Shown here: positions 8,290 through 17,505 of the stretch, in pieces
Position numbering within the stretch: the first letter of the stretch is position 1
How the letters are laid out: each line of letters opens with the position of its first letter
Origin: Labrys okinawensis
Lineage (GTDB): Bacteria > Pseudomonadota > Alphaproteobacteria > Rhizobiales > Labraceae
Assembly: GCF_002982075.1 (NCBI RefSeq)
Contig: NZ_PUEJ01000014.1
Span: 100,716-164,715, forward strand
Reading direction: 5' to 3'
DNA: 64,000 nucleotides
Translations under genes and position numbers: made by a program
The notes under the pieces: model-generated
Seen by the model: the letters and a program-made list of their open reading frames with translations, nothing else
Told to the model about the DNA's origin: nothing
Database searches by the model: none

Positions 8290-9336
8290 ATGTCCGCGAA
8301 CGAGGCTGCCGGCAAATCGCCGCAGATATCCAGCGTCAAACCGCATCGCAGGCTGCCGCAGGAACTGAGCATCCTGGCGGTTCTCGCCGTCATCGTGGCG
8401 ATATTCGAGCTCATCGGCTGGCCGCTGAAGAGCCAGAGCTTCTTCTTCAATGCGGGTCGCCTGAGCATCATCTTCCTGCAGGTGGCGGTGATCGGCATCA
8501 TCGCGGTGGGCGTGGCGCAGACCATCATCACCAGCGGCGTCGACCTGTCCTCCGGCTCCGTGGTGGGCGCCACCGCCATGATCGCCGCCTCGCTCGCGCA
8601 GGTGAGCACGGCCCGCTCCGTGGTCTATCCGCATCTCACCGATCTGCCTTTCATCATTCCCGTGCTGGCCGGGCTGGCGACGGGACTGCTGGCCGGCGTC
8701 ATCAACGGCGCGCTCATCGCTTACGCCAATGTGCCGCCCTTCATCGCCACGCTCGGCATGATGGTCTCGGCGCGCGGCTTCGCCACCTGGTACACCAATG
8801 GCCAGCCCGTCAGCACCTTCACGCCCTCCTTCCGCGTCATCGGTTCGCCCGTGGAACTCTTCGGCTTTTCCATCGACGTGCCGACGGTGATCTTCCTGGT
8901 GGTGGCGCTGATCTTCCACATCGCCATGTGCTACACGCGCTATGGCAAATTCACCTATGCCATCGGCTCGAACATGCAGGCCGCGCGCGTTTCGGGCATC
9001 GACGTGAAGTGGCACCTGGTCAAGGTCTACGGCTTCGCCGGCCTGCTTTCGGGCCTGGCCGGGGTGGTGCAGATCGCCCGTGCGGGCTCGGGCCAGGCCG
9101 GCGCAGGTCTCGGCTATGAGCTGCAGGCCATCGCGGCGGTGGTGATCGGCGGCACCTCGCTCTCCGGCGGCGTGGGACGCATCACTTCCACGGTGATCGG
9201 CCTCCTCATCCTCTCGGTGGTGACCTCGGGTTTCACCTTCCTCGGCGTTCCCGCCTCCCTGCAGCAGATCGTGCTCGGCGCCATCATCGTGGGTGCCGTG
9301 GTGATCGACCAGTATCGCCGGCGCCGGAAGGTCTGA
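8290..9336 (+). CDS. Sugar ABC importer permease (RbsC/IatP type)
   Basis: A 348-residue BPD_transp_2 permease with about 8-10 hydrophobic segments. Family hallmarks are GVDLSSGSVVG near the middle and the C-terminal block AAVVIGGTSLSGGVGRI. It completes the CUT2 importer with the two preceding genes. The ATG at 8290 follows GGAGG at 6 bases; the longer frame from 8257 lacks a ribosome site. A strong hairpin follows the gene, so it is the last gene of the unit. Confidence 0.92.
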   Translation: MSANEAAGKSPQISSVKPHRRLPQELSILAVLAVIVAIFELIGWPLKSQSFFFNAGRLSIIFLQVAVIGIIAVGVAQTIITSGVDLSSGSVVGATAMIAASLAQVSTARSVVYPHLTDLPFIIPVLAGLATGLLAGVINGALIAYANVPPFIATLGMMVSARGFATWYTNGQPVSTFTPSFRVIGSPVELFGFSIDVPTVIFLVVALIFHIAMCYTRYGKFTYAIGSNMQAARVSGIDVKWHLVKVYGFAGLLSGLAGVVQIARAGSGQAGAGLGYELQAIAAVVIGGTSLSGGVGRITSTVIGLLILSVVTSGFTFLGVPASLQQIVLGAIIVGAVVIDQYRRRRKV

Positions 9337-9356
9337 GGCGAGCAGCACTACGATCG

Positions 9357-9390
9357 AACGGCCCGTCCGCCAGGGCGGGCCGTTGTCATT
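9357..9390 (+). terminator. Rho-independent-type terminator after the importer operon
   Basis: A 9-bp perfect stem, AACGGCCCG (9357-9365) with CGGGCCGTT (9376-9384), and a 10-base loop, followed by GTCATTTGT. The T-run is short. The position right after the permease stop fits operon termination. Confidence 0.7.
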
Positions 9391-9672
9391 TGTCCGCATC
9401 TGTCGCTGCCCTGGAAGGCCTACACGATTGGTTGCAATCATGTGTGCCCTCGCGAACAGGCCCGTTGCCTCGCTGCCGGCTTGCTATATGTAGTCTATCC
9501 CAGTGCCTGTTGACGGCCCGTCGGCCTGGTGCTTGTCGGGCTGGGGCGGCACGGAAGATCGAATGACACCATGGTCCATGCGGCACGAATGTTCCCCTGG
9601 CCAGGAAATGAGGGGTGAGGGGCTCAACGCGTCCGGCCGGTGCCGGCAGGGCGTTGAACCTGGCGAGACTTG
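9391..9672. other. Intergenic stretch with no recognised feature
   Basis: About 280 bases between the importer terminator and the sulfotransferase gene. I see no tRNA, strong hairpin or family A repeat here. A promoter for the sulfotransferase is expected, but no convincing hexamer pair was found. Confidence 0.5.
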
Positions 9673-10431
9673 ATGAGCAGCAACACCACGGTCTATCTTT
9701 TTCCGCATATCCTGAAATGCGCCGGCCTGAGCGTCAGGGATTATCTCCTGCACGACGTCCCGCCGCGCGGCTCCGCCGTGATTTATTCCAAGCCCGAGCA
9801 ACGGCCCTGGCTCGATCCGAAGGTCCGCGTGCCCCAAGCCGATCGCGACGAGATCCGCATCCTGTTCGGCCACAGATTGCCGCGCACCGCCGCCAAGGGC
9901 TTCGAAGGACGCGTCATCCGGGAGGTCGGGCTGCTCCGGGAGCCGGTGTCCTTCTACGTCTCGCTCTACAATTTCCTGCAGAAGACGCCGGAGAGACATC
10001 GGGTCGTGGGCATGTCCTTCGAGCAGTGGTATCCGACCAACAAACACAACCGCATCAGCCGCTTCTATTTCCGCCACTATTTCGGCCTGTCCTCCCTGGG
10101 CATCCGCAAGATGAGCCAGCGCCAGAGGTTCGAATTTCTCTCCAGGCAGTTCGAGACATTCTGGTTCGTCGGCGACTATCGCAACTGCGATGCGGTGATG
10201 GAGCGGATTACCCAGGATATCGGCTGGAAATTCGAGAAACTGCCGCATGAGAATGCCGCGCCTACCAATGCGCTGCGCAGCCAGGATATCGGCGAGGACC
10301 TGCGCCGGAAAATCCGGGAGGACAACGCCCTCGACCTGGCGCTCTACGAAACCTGGAGTGAGCGCAAATGGGGGGGCAATCCGACGCTTGAGCGCGGCCA
10401 GGGCCTGAACAATCGCTGGACCTGGCAGTAG
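9673..10431 (+). CDS. Sulfotransferase-family protein
   Basis: A 252-residue protein. The segment VYLFPHILKCAGLSVRDYL (about residues 6-24) matches the 5-prime-phosphosulfate-binding loop of Sulfotransfer_2-type enzymes, where HIPKTGGTSL is typical. LLREPVSFYVSLYNFL near residue 92 matches the 3-prime-phosphate loop (R-x-P-x5-S-x-Y). It would transfer sulfate from PAPS to a carbohydrate or small acceptor. No signal peptide is seen, so it is cytoplasmic or cytoplasm-facing. No PAPS-synthesis or glycan genes adjoin it. The ATG at 9673 is preferred over a TTG one codon earlier. Family-level confidence is good; the acceptor is unknown. Confidence 0.65.
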   Translation: MSSNTTVYLFPHILKCAGLSVRDYLLHDVPPRGSAVIYSKPEQRPWLDPKVRVPQADRDEIRILFGHRLPRTAAKGFEGRVIREVGLLREPVSFYVSLYNFLQKTPERHRVVGMSFEQWYPTNKHNRISRFYFRHYFGLSSLGIRKMSQRQRFEFLSRQFETFWFVGDYRNCDAVMERITQDIGWKFEKLPHENAAPTNALRSQDIGEDLRRKIREDNALDLALYETWSERKWGGNPTLERGQGLNNRWTWQ

Positions 10432-11352
10432 CGGCGGCAGGGCGGGCCAGCTCCCGGTCGGGGCATCATCCCGAGAGGATGGCTGACAATCGGTGCGGCG
10501 TTTCAAACTCTTGCCCCGATCCCATGCTATGCAGGCGTCAGGTCGGCGTTCGCGAGGCTTGCGAAGAGCAATCCTCGGCTTCGATCGGACTGCCGGCCGG
10601 GCTCGAGCGCATGGATCTGCCCATGGCCCACGCGCCCGGGCCGATGACCCCAACCAAACTTCGCTCCCCGATCAGAAGGGCAAGGTTCTTTCTGACCGGG
10701 GATTTGTCGAGCGCTCCGCGACGGAAATGCGTAGGGGGCGGCGGGATTTGGTTGCGCTGTGCGGAGTGCGATTGGCTGAATCCCCGGCTCCAATGTGACT
10801 TCTTCGCCATTCGATCAGTCGGGCTGACAGCGAGGGATGCCCACCCCACAATGTGGCCCGCTCTCATCAGCGCCTGCGGTTCACGGGGTGCAAGGTAAAT
10901 GCAGCAGGCTTTCGAGGAACGACGGACCTCTTGTAGCTCAATTCTCATTGTCGCAGCGGCAGCGAGTGCTTTCTGATCAGCGGTAGAACACTGCTTTGTA
11001 GTAAGCTCATAGGCCCAGGCCTCCTGACGAGGAAGCGTTCCGCTTTTTCGAGCCACGTCTAATTCGCGACCACAGCGAGCGTACTGCCACATGAGTTGAC
11101 GGTAGGTGCGAGGCGGTCCCGTGTACCTTGCAATAAATCGAGACTTCGCCGTTTTTTTAAGAGCTTCCTCGTGTGCGGCCTGTTTATGTTTCTTCTCGCC
11201 ATCCCGCGAATCTGTGACCGGATGCCTCCAGCGTATGTCAAACTGATAGCGATGGGAGCGCATGGGGGCACTACCAAAGATGCAGTCCATCAGATCTTGG
11301 GCCGAGCCGCGGGGCGATATAACATGTGACGATAAGGGATGAGGAATAGGCT
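10432..11352. other. Gene-poor stretch of lower GC; two doubtful frames
   Basis: About 920 bases without a convincing gene. From about 10,900 on, the base composition is visibly less GC-rich than the flanks. A minus-strand frame of 250 codons covers 10538-11290. In a 20-codon sample only about half of its third positions are G or C, far below its neighbours, and no family is recognised. On the plus strand a short frame ending at 11329 holds a hydrophobic stretch (FLVCGLFMFLLAIP) followed by APAYVKLIAMG-like sequence, but lacks a good start and ribosome site. Either could be a remnant of acquired DNA. Confidence 0.4.
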
Positions 11353-11664
11353 ATGGCGGTGCGCGTCAGCCGGGTGGGCCTTGTTTTGGCGGGGCTATAT
11401 CTCACTTTGGCCGGAGGTTGCCTGGGCGCCGCGATGTATAGTCGCCAGGCCGGCGACATCATCGCATATAAGGGATGGGTTGCGTTATCGCAGTTAGCGC
11501 TAGCGCCAGGATTACTATTTCTGATGATCACAAGGCTTGAAGTTTTAATCAGAAATACTTGGCTAGACAATGTACTCCTTCCGATAACGCTGGGGATGTT
11601 GTTCTTTTATTTAATTGGATCCTTCTTCGATCGCCCACAAAAGCCTCGCGAACGTCGTACTTAG
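11353..11664 (+). CDS. Small hypothetical membrane protein
   Basis: A 103-residue protein with three hydrophobic segments: residues 7-28 (VGLVLAGLYLTLAGGCLGAA), about 42-60 (SQLALAPGLLFLMI) and about 72-90 (NVLLPITLGMLFFYLIGSFF). It ends in a basic tail (DRPQKPRERRT). It is not a recognised family. AGGA lies about 9 bases before the ATG. Base composition is lower in GC than the surrounding housekeeping genes, which suggests acquisition. It lies between the gene-poor stretch and tRNA-Phe. Confidence 0.45.
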   Translation: MAVRVSRVGLVLAGLYLTLAGGCLGAAMYSRQAGDIIAYKGWVALSQLALAPGLLFLMITRLEVLIRNTWLDNVLLPITLGMLFFYLIGSFFDRPQKPRERRT

Positions 11665-11784
11665 TATTGTGGTGACGGTGCATATTATTGCGAGCACTTC
11701 ATTTTGCTCGCCCCCACGCGCAATACGATCCAGCCGCATGCACCCGCGGTGTCGTCAGTCAAAATGTAGGAAGGGAAGAGGAGA

Positions 11785-11860
11785 TGGTGCCTAGGGGCGG
11801 AATCGAACCACCGACACTGCGATTTTCAGTCGCATGCTCTACCAACTGAGCTACCTAGGC
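11785..11860 (-). tRNA. tRNA-Phe (GAA)
   Basis: A 76-base cloverleaf on the minus strand with encoded CCA. The acceptor stem GCCTAGG pairs with CCTAGGC, the D-arm is GCTCAGTTGGTAGAGC, the anticodon stem-loop TGCGACTGAAAATCGCA has GAA at positions 34-36, and the T-arm contains GGTTCGATTCC. Confidence 0.97.
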
Positions 11861-12085
11861 ATCCGGCGAGTCAGCCGAGGCCGCCGCGAGACCGCGGGTG
11901 TATAGCCAGCGCCTCCCTGGTTGTCCAGCCCTCTTGCGCGGAAAAAATAAGCCGGCTGCAAAAACACCGGTACGCACGCTGTTCCCACCGGTACAGATGG
12001 TGAAAACTCTCTGAATCATGATTGCCGCCGAACCGGGGCGCCCTTAGTCTTGCAGGCTCGGTGGCCCCTTCCCTGTGCATATCGC

Positions 12086-12152
12086 GTGACCTGGGCGTGC
12101 CGTCAGTTATCGACTGGGTTCTCCCGCATAACTGACGACACGCCCAGGTCAC
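12086..12152. repeat. Large inverted repeat upstream of the alpha-2-macroglobulin gene
   Basis: Two 25-base arms (12086-12110 and 12128-12152) are complementary at 24 positions around a 17-base loop. One arm begins GTGACCTGGGCGTG and the other ends CACGCCCAGGTCAC; the single mismatch is C/A. Further out, CCCCTTCC (12065-12072) faces GGAAGGGG (about 12169-12176). The structure lies 66 bases before the start codon. No T-run follows, so it is not a simple terminator. Confidence 0.85.
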
Positions 12153-12218
12153 GCCGGCGCGCTAGCGTGGAAGGGGACCGCCGCATAGGCCCAGGGGCGG
12201 ATAAGAGGGACAGGGAAC

Positions 12219-15200
12219 ATGGTCAGGCAGGCAGCGCGCCAAGGCGTCTTCGTGCGGTTTTTCTCGGCATTCGTGCTCATGCTCGCCGTGCTGAGCTGGG
12301 TGGCTGCCAGCCCCGCGCAGGCGGCCCCGCGGTTCCAGGTGGATAGCCATTCCTACGCAGCCGACAGCTACAAGGACAGCATCGCCAAGCTGGCCAAGAC
12401 CATGAAGAAGAGCGCGCCGCAGCTCCAGGAGGAGCTGAAAGCGGCCATCGGCTCCGACAACGCGCGCAACACCGCTGTGGTGGTGGAGCAATTCATCGCC
12501 CTGTCCCCCAATGACGGTGCGATGTGGAAGCGCCTCGCCGATTTGCTGCTGGTGGCGGAGCCCTTCAACAGCCAGGACGGCTATGAACTGCCCTACAAGG
12601 CGCTCGGCGCCTCCATCAGGGCCTATCAGCTGGCCAAGACGCCGCAGGAGCAGGCCGACGCGCTCAACGACGTCGCCCAAGCCTTGGTCAAGCGCGAGGA
12701 CTGGCGTCCGGCCCTCAACGCCTATCGCGCCAGCCTCGATCTGGTCGACAATGCCGAGATCCGTGAAGCCTATGAGGAAGTACGCAAGGATCACGGCTTC
12801 CGCATCACCGACTATACGGTGGAGAGCGACGCGCCGCAGCCGCGCCTGTGCTTCCAGTTCTCCGATCCCCTGAGCAACGCGGTCGCCGACTACGCGCCCT
12901 ATTTCAGCCAGGAGCCGGGCCCCGTCTCGGCCGTCACCGTCGACGGCACCAAGCTGTGCGTCGAGGGACTGAAGCATGGCGGGCGCTACAAGGTCACCGT
13001 GCGCCAGGGCCTGCCTTCGGCTGTGGATGAGAGCCTCCTCAAGAACGCCGAGTATGAGATCTATGTGCGCGACCGCCTGCCGTCCGTGCAGTTCGTCGGC
13101 AAGAGCTATGTCCTGCCGCGCACCGGCCAGAACGGCATCCCTCTGGTCTCGGTCAACACCACCCAGGCCAAGCTCGCGCTCTACCGGGTCGGCGACCGCA
13201 GCCTGATCTCGGCGGTGATCGATTCCAATTTCCTCGACCAGATCTACGGTTCCCAGGCCAGCGAGATTGCCCGCACCAAGGGCAAGAAGGTCTGGGAAGG
13301 CACGATGGACCTCACCAGCACGCCGAATCAGGACGTCACCACCGCTTTTCCGGTCGACGAAGCGCTCGGCAAGATCGAGCCTGGCCTCTATGTGATGACG
13401 GCCCACGCCGGCGAAGTGGCGGAGGACGAGGACAGCCAGCTCGCCACGCAGTGGTTCGTGGTCTCCGATCTCGGCCTGTCGACGCTGAAGGGCAAGGACG
13501 GCCTGCACGTCTTCCTGCGTTCGATCGCTTCCGCCGAGCCGCTCGCCGATGTCACGGTGCGCCTGCTCGCCCGCAACAACGAGATTCTGGGTTCGGTGAA
13601 GACCGGGGCCGATGGCGCCGCCTTCTTCGATGCCGGCCTCACCAAGGGCAATGAGGGCCAGGAGCCAGCCCTCGTGGTGGCCTCAGACGAGAAGAACGAC
13701 TACGCCTTCATCGACCTCACCCAGCAGGCCTTCGACCTCACCGATCGCGGGGTCACCGGGCGCGACCCGCCGGGACCGGCCGATGCCTTCGTCTATGTCG
13801 AACGCGGCGTCTATCGGCGCGGCGAAACGGTGCATGCCGCCATCCTGCTGCGCGACGGCAATGCCAATGCCCTGGCCGACGTGCCCGTCACCATGGTGGT
13901 GCAGCGCCCCGACGGCGTCGAATATTCCCGTACCGTGCTGAAGGACCAGGGCGCGGGCGGCCGTACCGCCGATATCGCCATCATTCCCTCTGCCGCCAGC
14001 GGCACCTGGCGCGTCGTCGCCTATACCGATCCTAAGGCGGCGCCGGTCGGCGAGACCACCTTTCTGGTCGAGGACTATGTGCCCGATCGCATCGAGTTCG
14101 ACCTCGCCACCTCCGGCACGCGTATCGACCGCACCAGCGGCGCCAATCTGAAGGTGGACGGCCGCTATCTCTTCGGCGCTCCTGCCGCCGGCCTCGATAT
14201 CGAGGGCGACGTCTCGGTCTCCATCGACAGTCAGCCCTTCCCGCAATGGAAGAACTATGCGTTCGGCCTGTCGGACGAAAGCGTCGACACGGTGCAGAAC
14301 ACCGTCGATGATCTCGCCCAGACCGACGACAAGGGGCACGCCGAATTCACCGTGCCGCTGCCGCAGCTGCCGACGACCACCCGTCCGCTCAAGGCCAATT
14401 TCGTCATCCGCATGAAGGAAGGCGGCGGCCGCGGCGTGGTGCGCAGCGCCTCCCTGTCGATCGCCGCCACCGGCCCGATGCTCGCCTTGAAGCCCGGCTT
14501 CGCCGAAGGCACGGTGCCCGAGGGCCAGCAGGCCCTGTTCGACGCCGTTGCCGTCGATCCCCAGGGCAACCAGGTGGCGGCCAAGGGCGCGACCTGGACC
14601 CTCAAGCGCCTGACCACGACCTATCAGTGGTACAAGAGCAATAATCGCTGGAACTATGAGGCCGTCACCACCGCCCGCAAGGTCAGCGGCGGCACGGTCG
14701 ACCTCGCGGCCGACAAGCCCGCCCAGATCTCCGCGCAGGTACAGTGGGGCCAGTACCGTCTCGAAATCTCGGCGGATGGATTGGCTTCCTCCTCCAGCTC
14801 CTTCTATGCGGGCTATTACACCAGCGAGAAGGCGGACACGCCCGACATGCTGCCGGTCGCCCTTGACCAGACCAGCGTCAAGACCGGCGATACGCTGCAG
14901 GTGAAGATCGATGCCCGTTTTGCCGGCAAGGCCTCGGTGCAGGTGGTCGGCGAGAAGCTCTTGTCTTCCACCCTGGTCGACGTGCCGGAGAAGGGGACGA
15001 CCGTTCCCGTCACCGTGGGCAAGGACTGGGGCACGGGCGCCTATGTCGTGGTCACCCACTTCCGGCCGATGGACGTTGCCGCCAAGCGCATGCCGACCCG
15101 CGCGATCGGCCTCGCCTGGTTCGGCATCGACCGCAACGAACGCACGCTCAAGGTCACGCTCACGCCGACCGAGCTGATGAAGCCGCGCCAGCCTCTCAAG

Positions 15201-17444
15201 GTGCCGGTGAAGATCGAGGGCCTCGCCGGCGAGAAAGCCTATGTCACCCTGGCGGCCGTCGATGTCGGCATCCTCAACCTGACGGGCTACAAGCCGCCGG
15301 AACCGGAGACGTTCTATTACAGCCAGAAGCGCCTTTCGGCCGAGCTGCATGATCTCTACGGCCAGTTGATCGACGGCATGGAAGGAGCGAAGGGGCGGAT
15401 CCGCACCGGCGGCGACGGCGGAGCCAATTTCAACAGCCCCCCGCCGACCCAGGCGCCCCTGGCGCTGTTCTCCGGCCTGGTCGAGGTCGGTGCCGACGGC
15501 ACGGCCGAGATCAGCTTCGACATTCCCGCCTTCAATGGTTTGGTGCGGGTGATGGCGGTGGCCTGGACCCCGACCAAGGTCGGCCATGGGTCGGCGGACG
15601 TCAAAGTGCGCGATCCGGTGGTGATTGCCGGCACCTTGCCGCGCTTCCTTGCGGTGGGCGACCAGTCGCGCTTCCGCCTCGACCTCGTCAACGCCGAGGC
15701 CGCGCCGGGCGACTATACGCTCGCCGTCGACGTGGCGGGGCCGATCGGCGCCCAGCCCTCGGCCCTCTACCAGACCGTGAAGATCGGGCCCGTAGGCTCG
15801 CGCACGCCGGTGAACATTCCCATTACCGCGAACGGCATCGGCACCGGCAAGCTGGTCGCCACCCTGGCGGGGCCGGGTAATGTCGCCATCGACCAGAGCT
15901 TCACCCTCGGCGTTCTGCCGGCCAATCCGCCGGTGACGCGCCGCACGATCCAGACCATCGCCGCCAATGGCGGCGGCATCACCGTCAGTGCCGACCTCGT
16001 CTCCGACATGGTTCCCGGCACCGGCGCGGTCTCGCTTTCGGTGGGGCCGTTCAGCGCCCTCGACGTGCCCGGCCTGCTGCGCGATCTCGATCGCTATCCC
16101 TATGGCTGCTCGGAACAGCTCGTCAGCCGCGCGCTGCCCTTGCTCTATCTCAGCGAGCTCGGCGGCAATGCCATCGATCTCGACGGCACGGTGAAGGAGC
16201 GCCTGGGCGATACGGTGCAGCGCCTGCTCGCACGCCAGGATTCGAACGGCGCCTTCGGTCTGTGGAATGCCGATAGCGGCGAGTTGTGGCTGTCGGCCTA
16301 TGTCACCGACTTCCTGCTGCGCGCCCGCGAGAAGGGCTTCGCGGTGCCGGAGCTGGCGCTCAACCAGGCGGTCGACTATCTGCGCAACCGTGTCGGCAAC
16401 GCGCCCGACGTGGAAGAGGGCAAGGGCGAGGACGTCGCCTATGCCCTCTACACGCTGGCCCGGGCGGGCAGGGCGCCGGCGGGCGATCTGAAATATCTCG
16501 CCGACACCAAGATCGGCCAGTTCGGCAGCGCCATGGCGCGGGCCCAGATCGCTGCTGCCCTCGGCATGCTCGGCGACAAATCGCGGGCCGGCGAGGCGTT
16601 CGGCTCGGCTGCCGAGGCGCTCCAGAAGGAGACCAGCGATACCAGCCTGGCCTATCGCAATTACGGCTCGCCGCTGCGCGATGCCGCGGCGGTGGTGGCG
16701 CTTGCCGGTGACGGCAATGCCGGCCTGCCGGTGATCAAGGCGGCGCTCAAAGTCATCACCGATGCGCGATCGAGATCCCGTTATGCCTCGACCCAGGAGA
16801 TGACCTGGATGGTGCTCGCGGCTCGCAGCGTCGCTGACCAGGCCCGTTCCCTCAAGCTGACCGTCGATGGCTCGGAACAGCAGGGCGCGTTCTACAAGGT
16901 CTATCGCGGCGAGGCCCTCAAGACCCCGCATTCCGTCTCCAACCCCGGCACTTCGGCCCTGCAGGCTGTGGTTGCGGTTTCCGGCTCGCCCGTCGTGCCC
17001 GAGCCCGCCGCCAATAACGGCATGAACCTGACGAGGAGCTATTTCTCGCTCGACGGCAAGGCCGTGGATCCCACGCAGGTGAAGCAGAACACCAGGCTGG
17101 TTGTGGTGTTGAGCGCCAGCCGCAGCGGCGACAACCAGACCGGCAACTTCCTGCTCGTCGACCGGCTGCCCGCCGGCTTCGAGATCGAGAATCCGAATCT
17201 GGTCGTCACCGGCGAGACCGGCAGCATGTCCTGGCTCAAGGATCTCACCGAGGTGACCCATTCGGAGTTCCGCGACGACCGCTTCGTCGCCGCGTTCACC
17301 GACCAGGCCGCCAAGGTTGCCTATGTCGTCCGCGCGGTAGCGCCCGGCCGCTACATCCTGCCCGGCACGACGGTGGAGGATATGTATCAGCCTGAGCGCA
17401 ATGCCACGCTGGCCACCGGCATGCTGACGGTGACGGAGAAATGA
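12219..17444 (+). CDS. Bacterial alpha-2-macroglobulin with thioester motif
   Basis: A 1741-residue envelope protein of the YfhM class. The N-terminal hydrophobic signal (FFSAFVLMLAVLSWVAASPAQA) ends at about residue 33 and no lipobox cysteine is present, so a soluble periplasmic form is expected. MG-type beta domains fill the first 1200 residues. YPYGCSEQL carries the thioester pair Cys1297 and Gln1300, followed by an alpha-helical TED domain (ARQDSNGAFGLW). Such proteins trap attacking proteases and are thought to work with the repair synthase PBP1C, which is encoded 61 bases downstream. GGGACAGGGA precedes the ATG. A 1192-codon frame on the opposite strand is a shadow. Confidence 0.95.
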   Translation: MVRQAARQGVFVRFFSAFVLMLAVLSWVAASPAQAAPRFQVDSHSYAADSYKDSIAKLAKTMKKSAPQLQEELKAAIGSDNARNTAVVVEQFIALSPNDGAMWKRLADLLLVAEPFNSQDGYELPYKALGASIRAYQLAKTPQEQADALNDVAQALVKREDWRPALNAYRASLDLVDNAEIREAYEEVRKDHGFRITDYTVESDAPQPRLCFQFSDPLSNAVADYAPYFSQEPGPVSAVTVDGTKLCVEGLKHGGRYKVTVRQGLPSAVDESLLKNAEYEIYVRDRLPSVQFVGKSYVLPRTGQNGIPLVSVNTTQAKLALYRVGDRSLISAVIDSNFLDQIYGSQASEIARTKGKKVWEGTMDLTSTPNQDVTTAFPVDEALGKIEPGLYVMTAHAGEVAEDEDSQLATQWFVVSDLGLSTLKGKDGLHVFLRSIASAEPLADVTVRLLARNNEILGSVKTGADGAAFFDAGLTKGNEGQEPALVVASDEKNDYAFIDLTQQAFDLTDRGVTGRDPPGPADAFVYVERGVYRRGETVHAAILLRDGNANALADVPVTMVVQRPDGVEYSRTVLKDQGAGGRTADIAIIPSAASGTWRVVAYTDPKAAPVGETTFLVEDYVPDRIEFDLATSGTRIDRTSGANLKVDGRYLFGAPAAGLDIEGDVSVSIDSQPFPQWKNYAFGLSDESVDTVQNTVDDLAQTDDKGHAEFTVPLPQLPTTTRPLKANFVIRMKEGGGRGVVRSASLSIAATGPMLALKPGFAEGTVPEGQQALFDAVAVDPQGNQVAAKGATWTLKRLTTTYQWYKSNNRWNYEAVTTARKVSGGTVDLAADKPAQISAQVQWGQYRLEISADGLASSSSSFYAGYYTSEKADTPDMLPVALDQTSVKTGDTLQVKIDARFAGKASVQVVGEKLLSSTLVDVPEKGTTVPVTVGKDWGTGAYVVVTHFRPMDVAAKRMPTRAIGLAWFGIDRNERTLKVTLTPTELMKPRQPLKVPVKIEGLAGEKAYVTLAAVDVGILNLTGYKPPEPETFYYSQKRLSAELHDLYGQLIDGMEGAKGRIRTGGDGGANFNSPPPTQAPLALFSGLVEVGADGTAEISFDIPAFNGLVRVMAVAWTPTKVGHGSADVKVRDPVVIAGTLPRFLAVGDQSRFRLDLVNAEAAPGDYTLAVDVAGPIGAQPSALYQTVKIGPVGSRTPVNIPITANGIGTGKLVATLAGPGNVAIDQSFTLGVLPANPPVTRRTIQTIAANGGGITVSADLVSDMVPGTGAVSLSVGPFSALDVPGLLRDLDRYPYGCSEQLVSRALPLLYLSELGGNAIDLDGTVKERLGDTVQRLLARQDSNGAFGLWNADSGELWLSAYVTDFLLRAREKGFAVPELALNQAVDYLRNRVGNAPDVEEGKGEDVAYALYTLARAGRAPAGDLKYLADTKIGQFGSAMARAQIAAALGMLGDKSRAGEAFGSAAEALQKETSDTSLAYRNYGSPLRDAAAVVALAGDGNAGLPVIKAALKVITDARSRSRYASTQEMTWMVLAARSVADQARSLKLTVDGSEQQGAFYKVYRGEALKTPHSVSNPGTSALQAVVAVSGSPVVPEPAANNGMNLTRSYFSLDGKAVDPTQVKQNTRLVVVLSASRSGDNQTGNFLLVDRLPAGFEIENPNLVVTGETGSMSWLKDLTEVTHSEFRDDRFVAAFTDQAAKVAYVVRAVAPGRYILPGTTVEDMYQPERNATLATGMLTVTEK

Positions 17445-17505
17445 GGCGAGGGCCGTGCTATACCCTTCCCCTCGAGGGGAGGGTGAAGTCGGAGACTACC
17501 CCGCC

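Noticed and set aside
9484..10653. Minus-strand frame of 389 codons opposite the sulfotransferase
   Set aside because: No recognisable domain, whereas the plus strand has both PAPS-loop motifs.
10538..11290. Minus-strand frame of 250 codons in the gene-poor stretch
   Set aside because: Third-position GC in a 20-codon sample is about half, no family, no ribosome site found. Kept only as a note because acquired genes can look like this.
11785..11860. tRNA-Phe as an attachment site of an integrated element
   Set aside because: No integrase and no duplicated tRNA end were found nearby.
13683..17261. Open frame of 1192 codons antisense to the alpha-2-macroglobulin gene
   Set aside because: It mirrors the codon pattern of a GC-rich gene; the sense strand has a signal peptide, thioester motif and full family length. 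The antisense product has no domain.
17455..17505. GTG start for pbpC 17 codons upstream
   Set aside because: Those codons cover a CCCCTCGAGGGG palindrome typical of intergenic repeats, and the signal-anchor begins properly at 17506.
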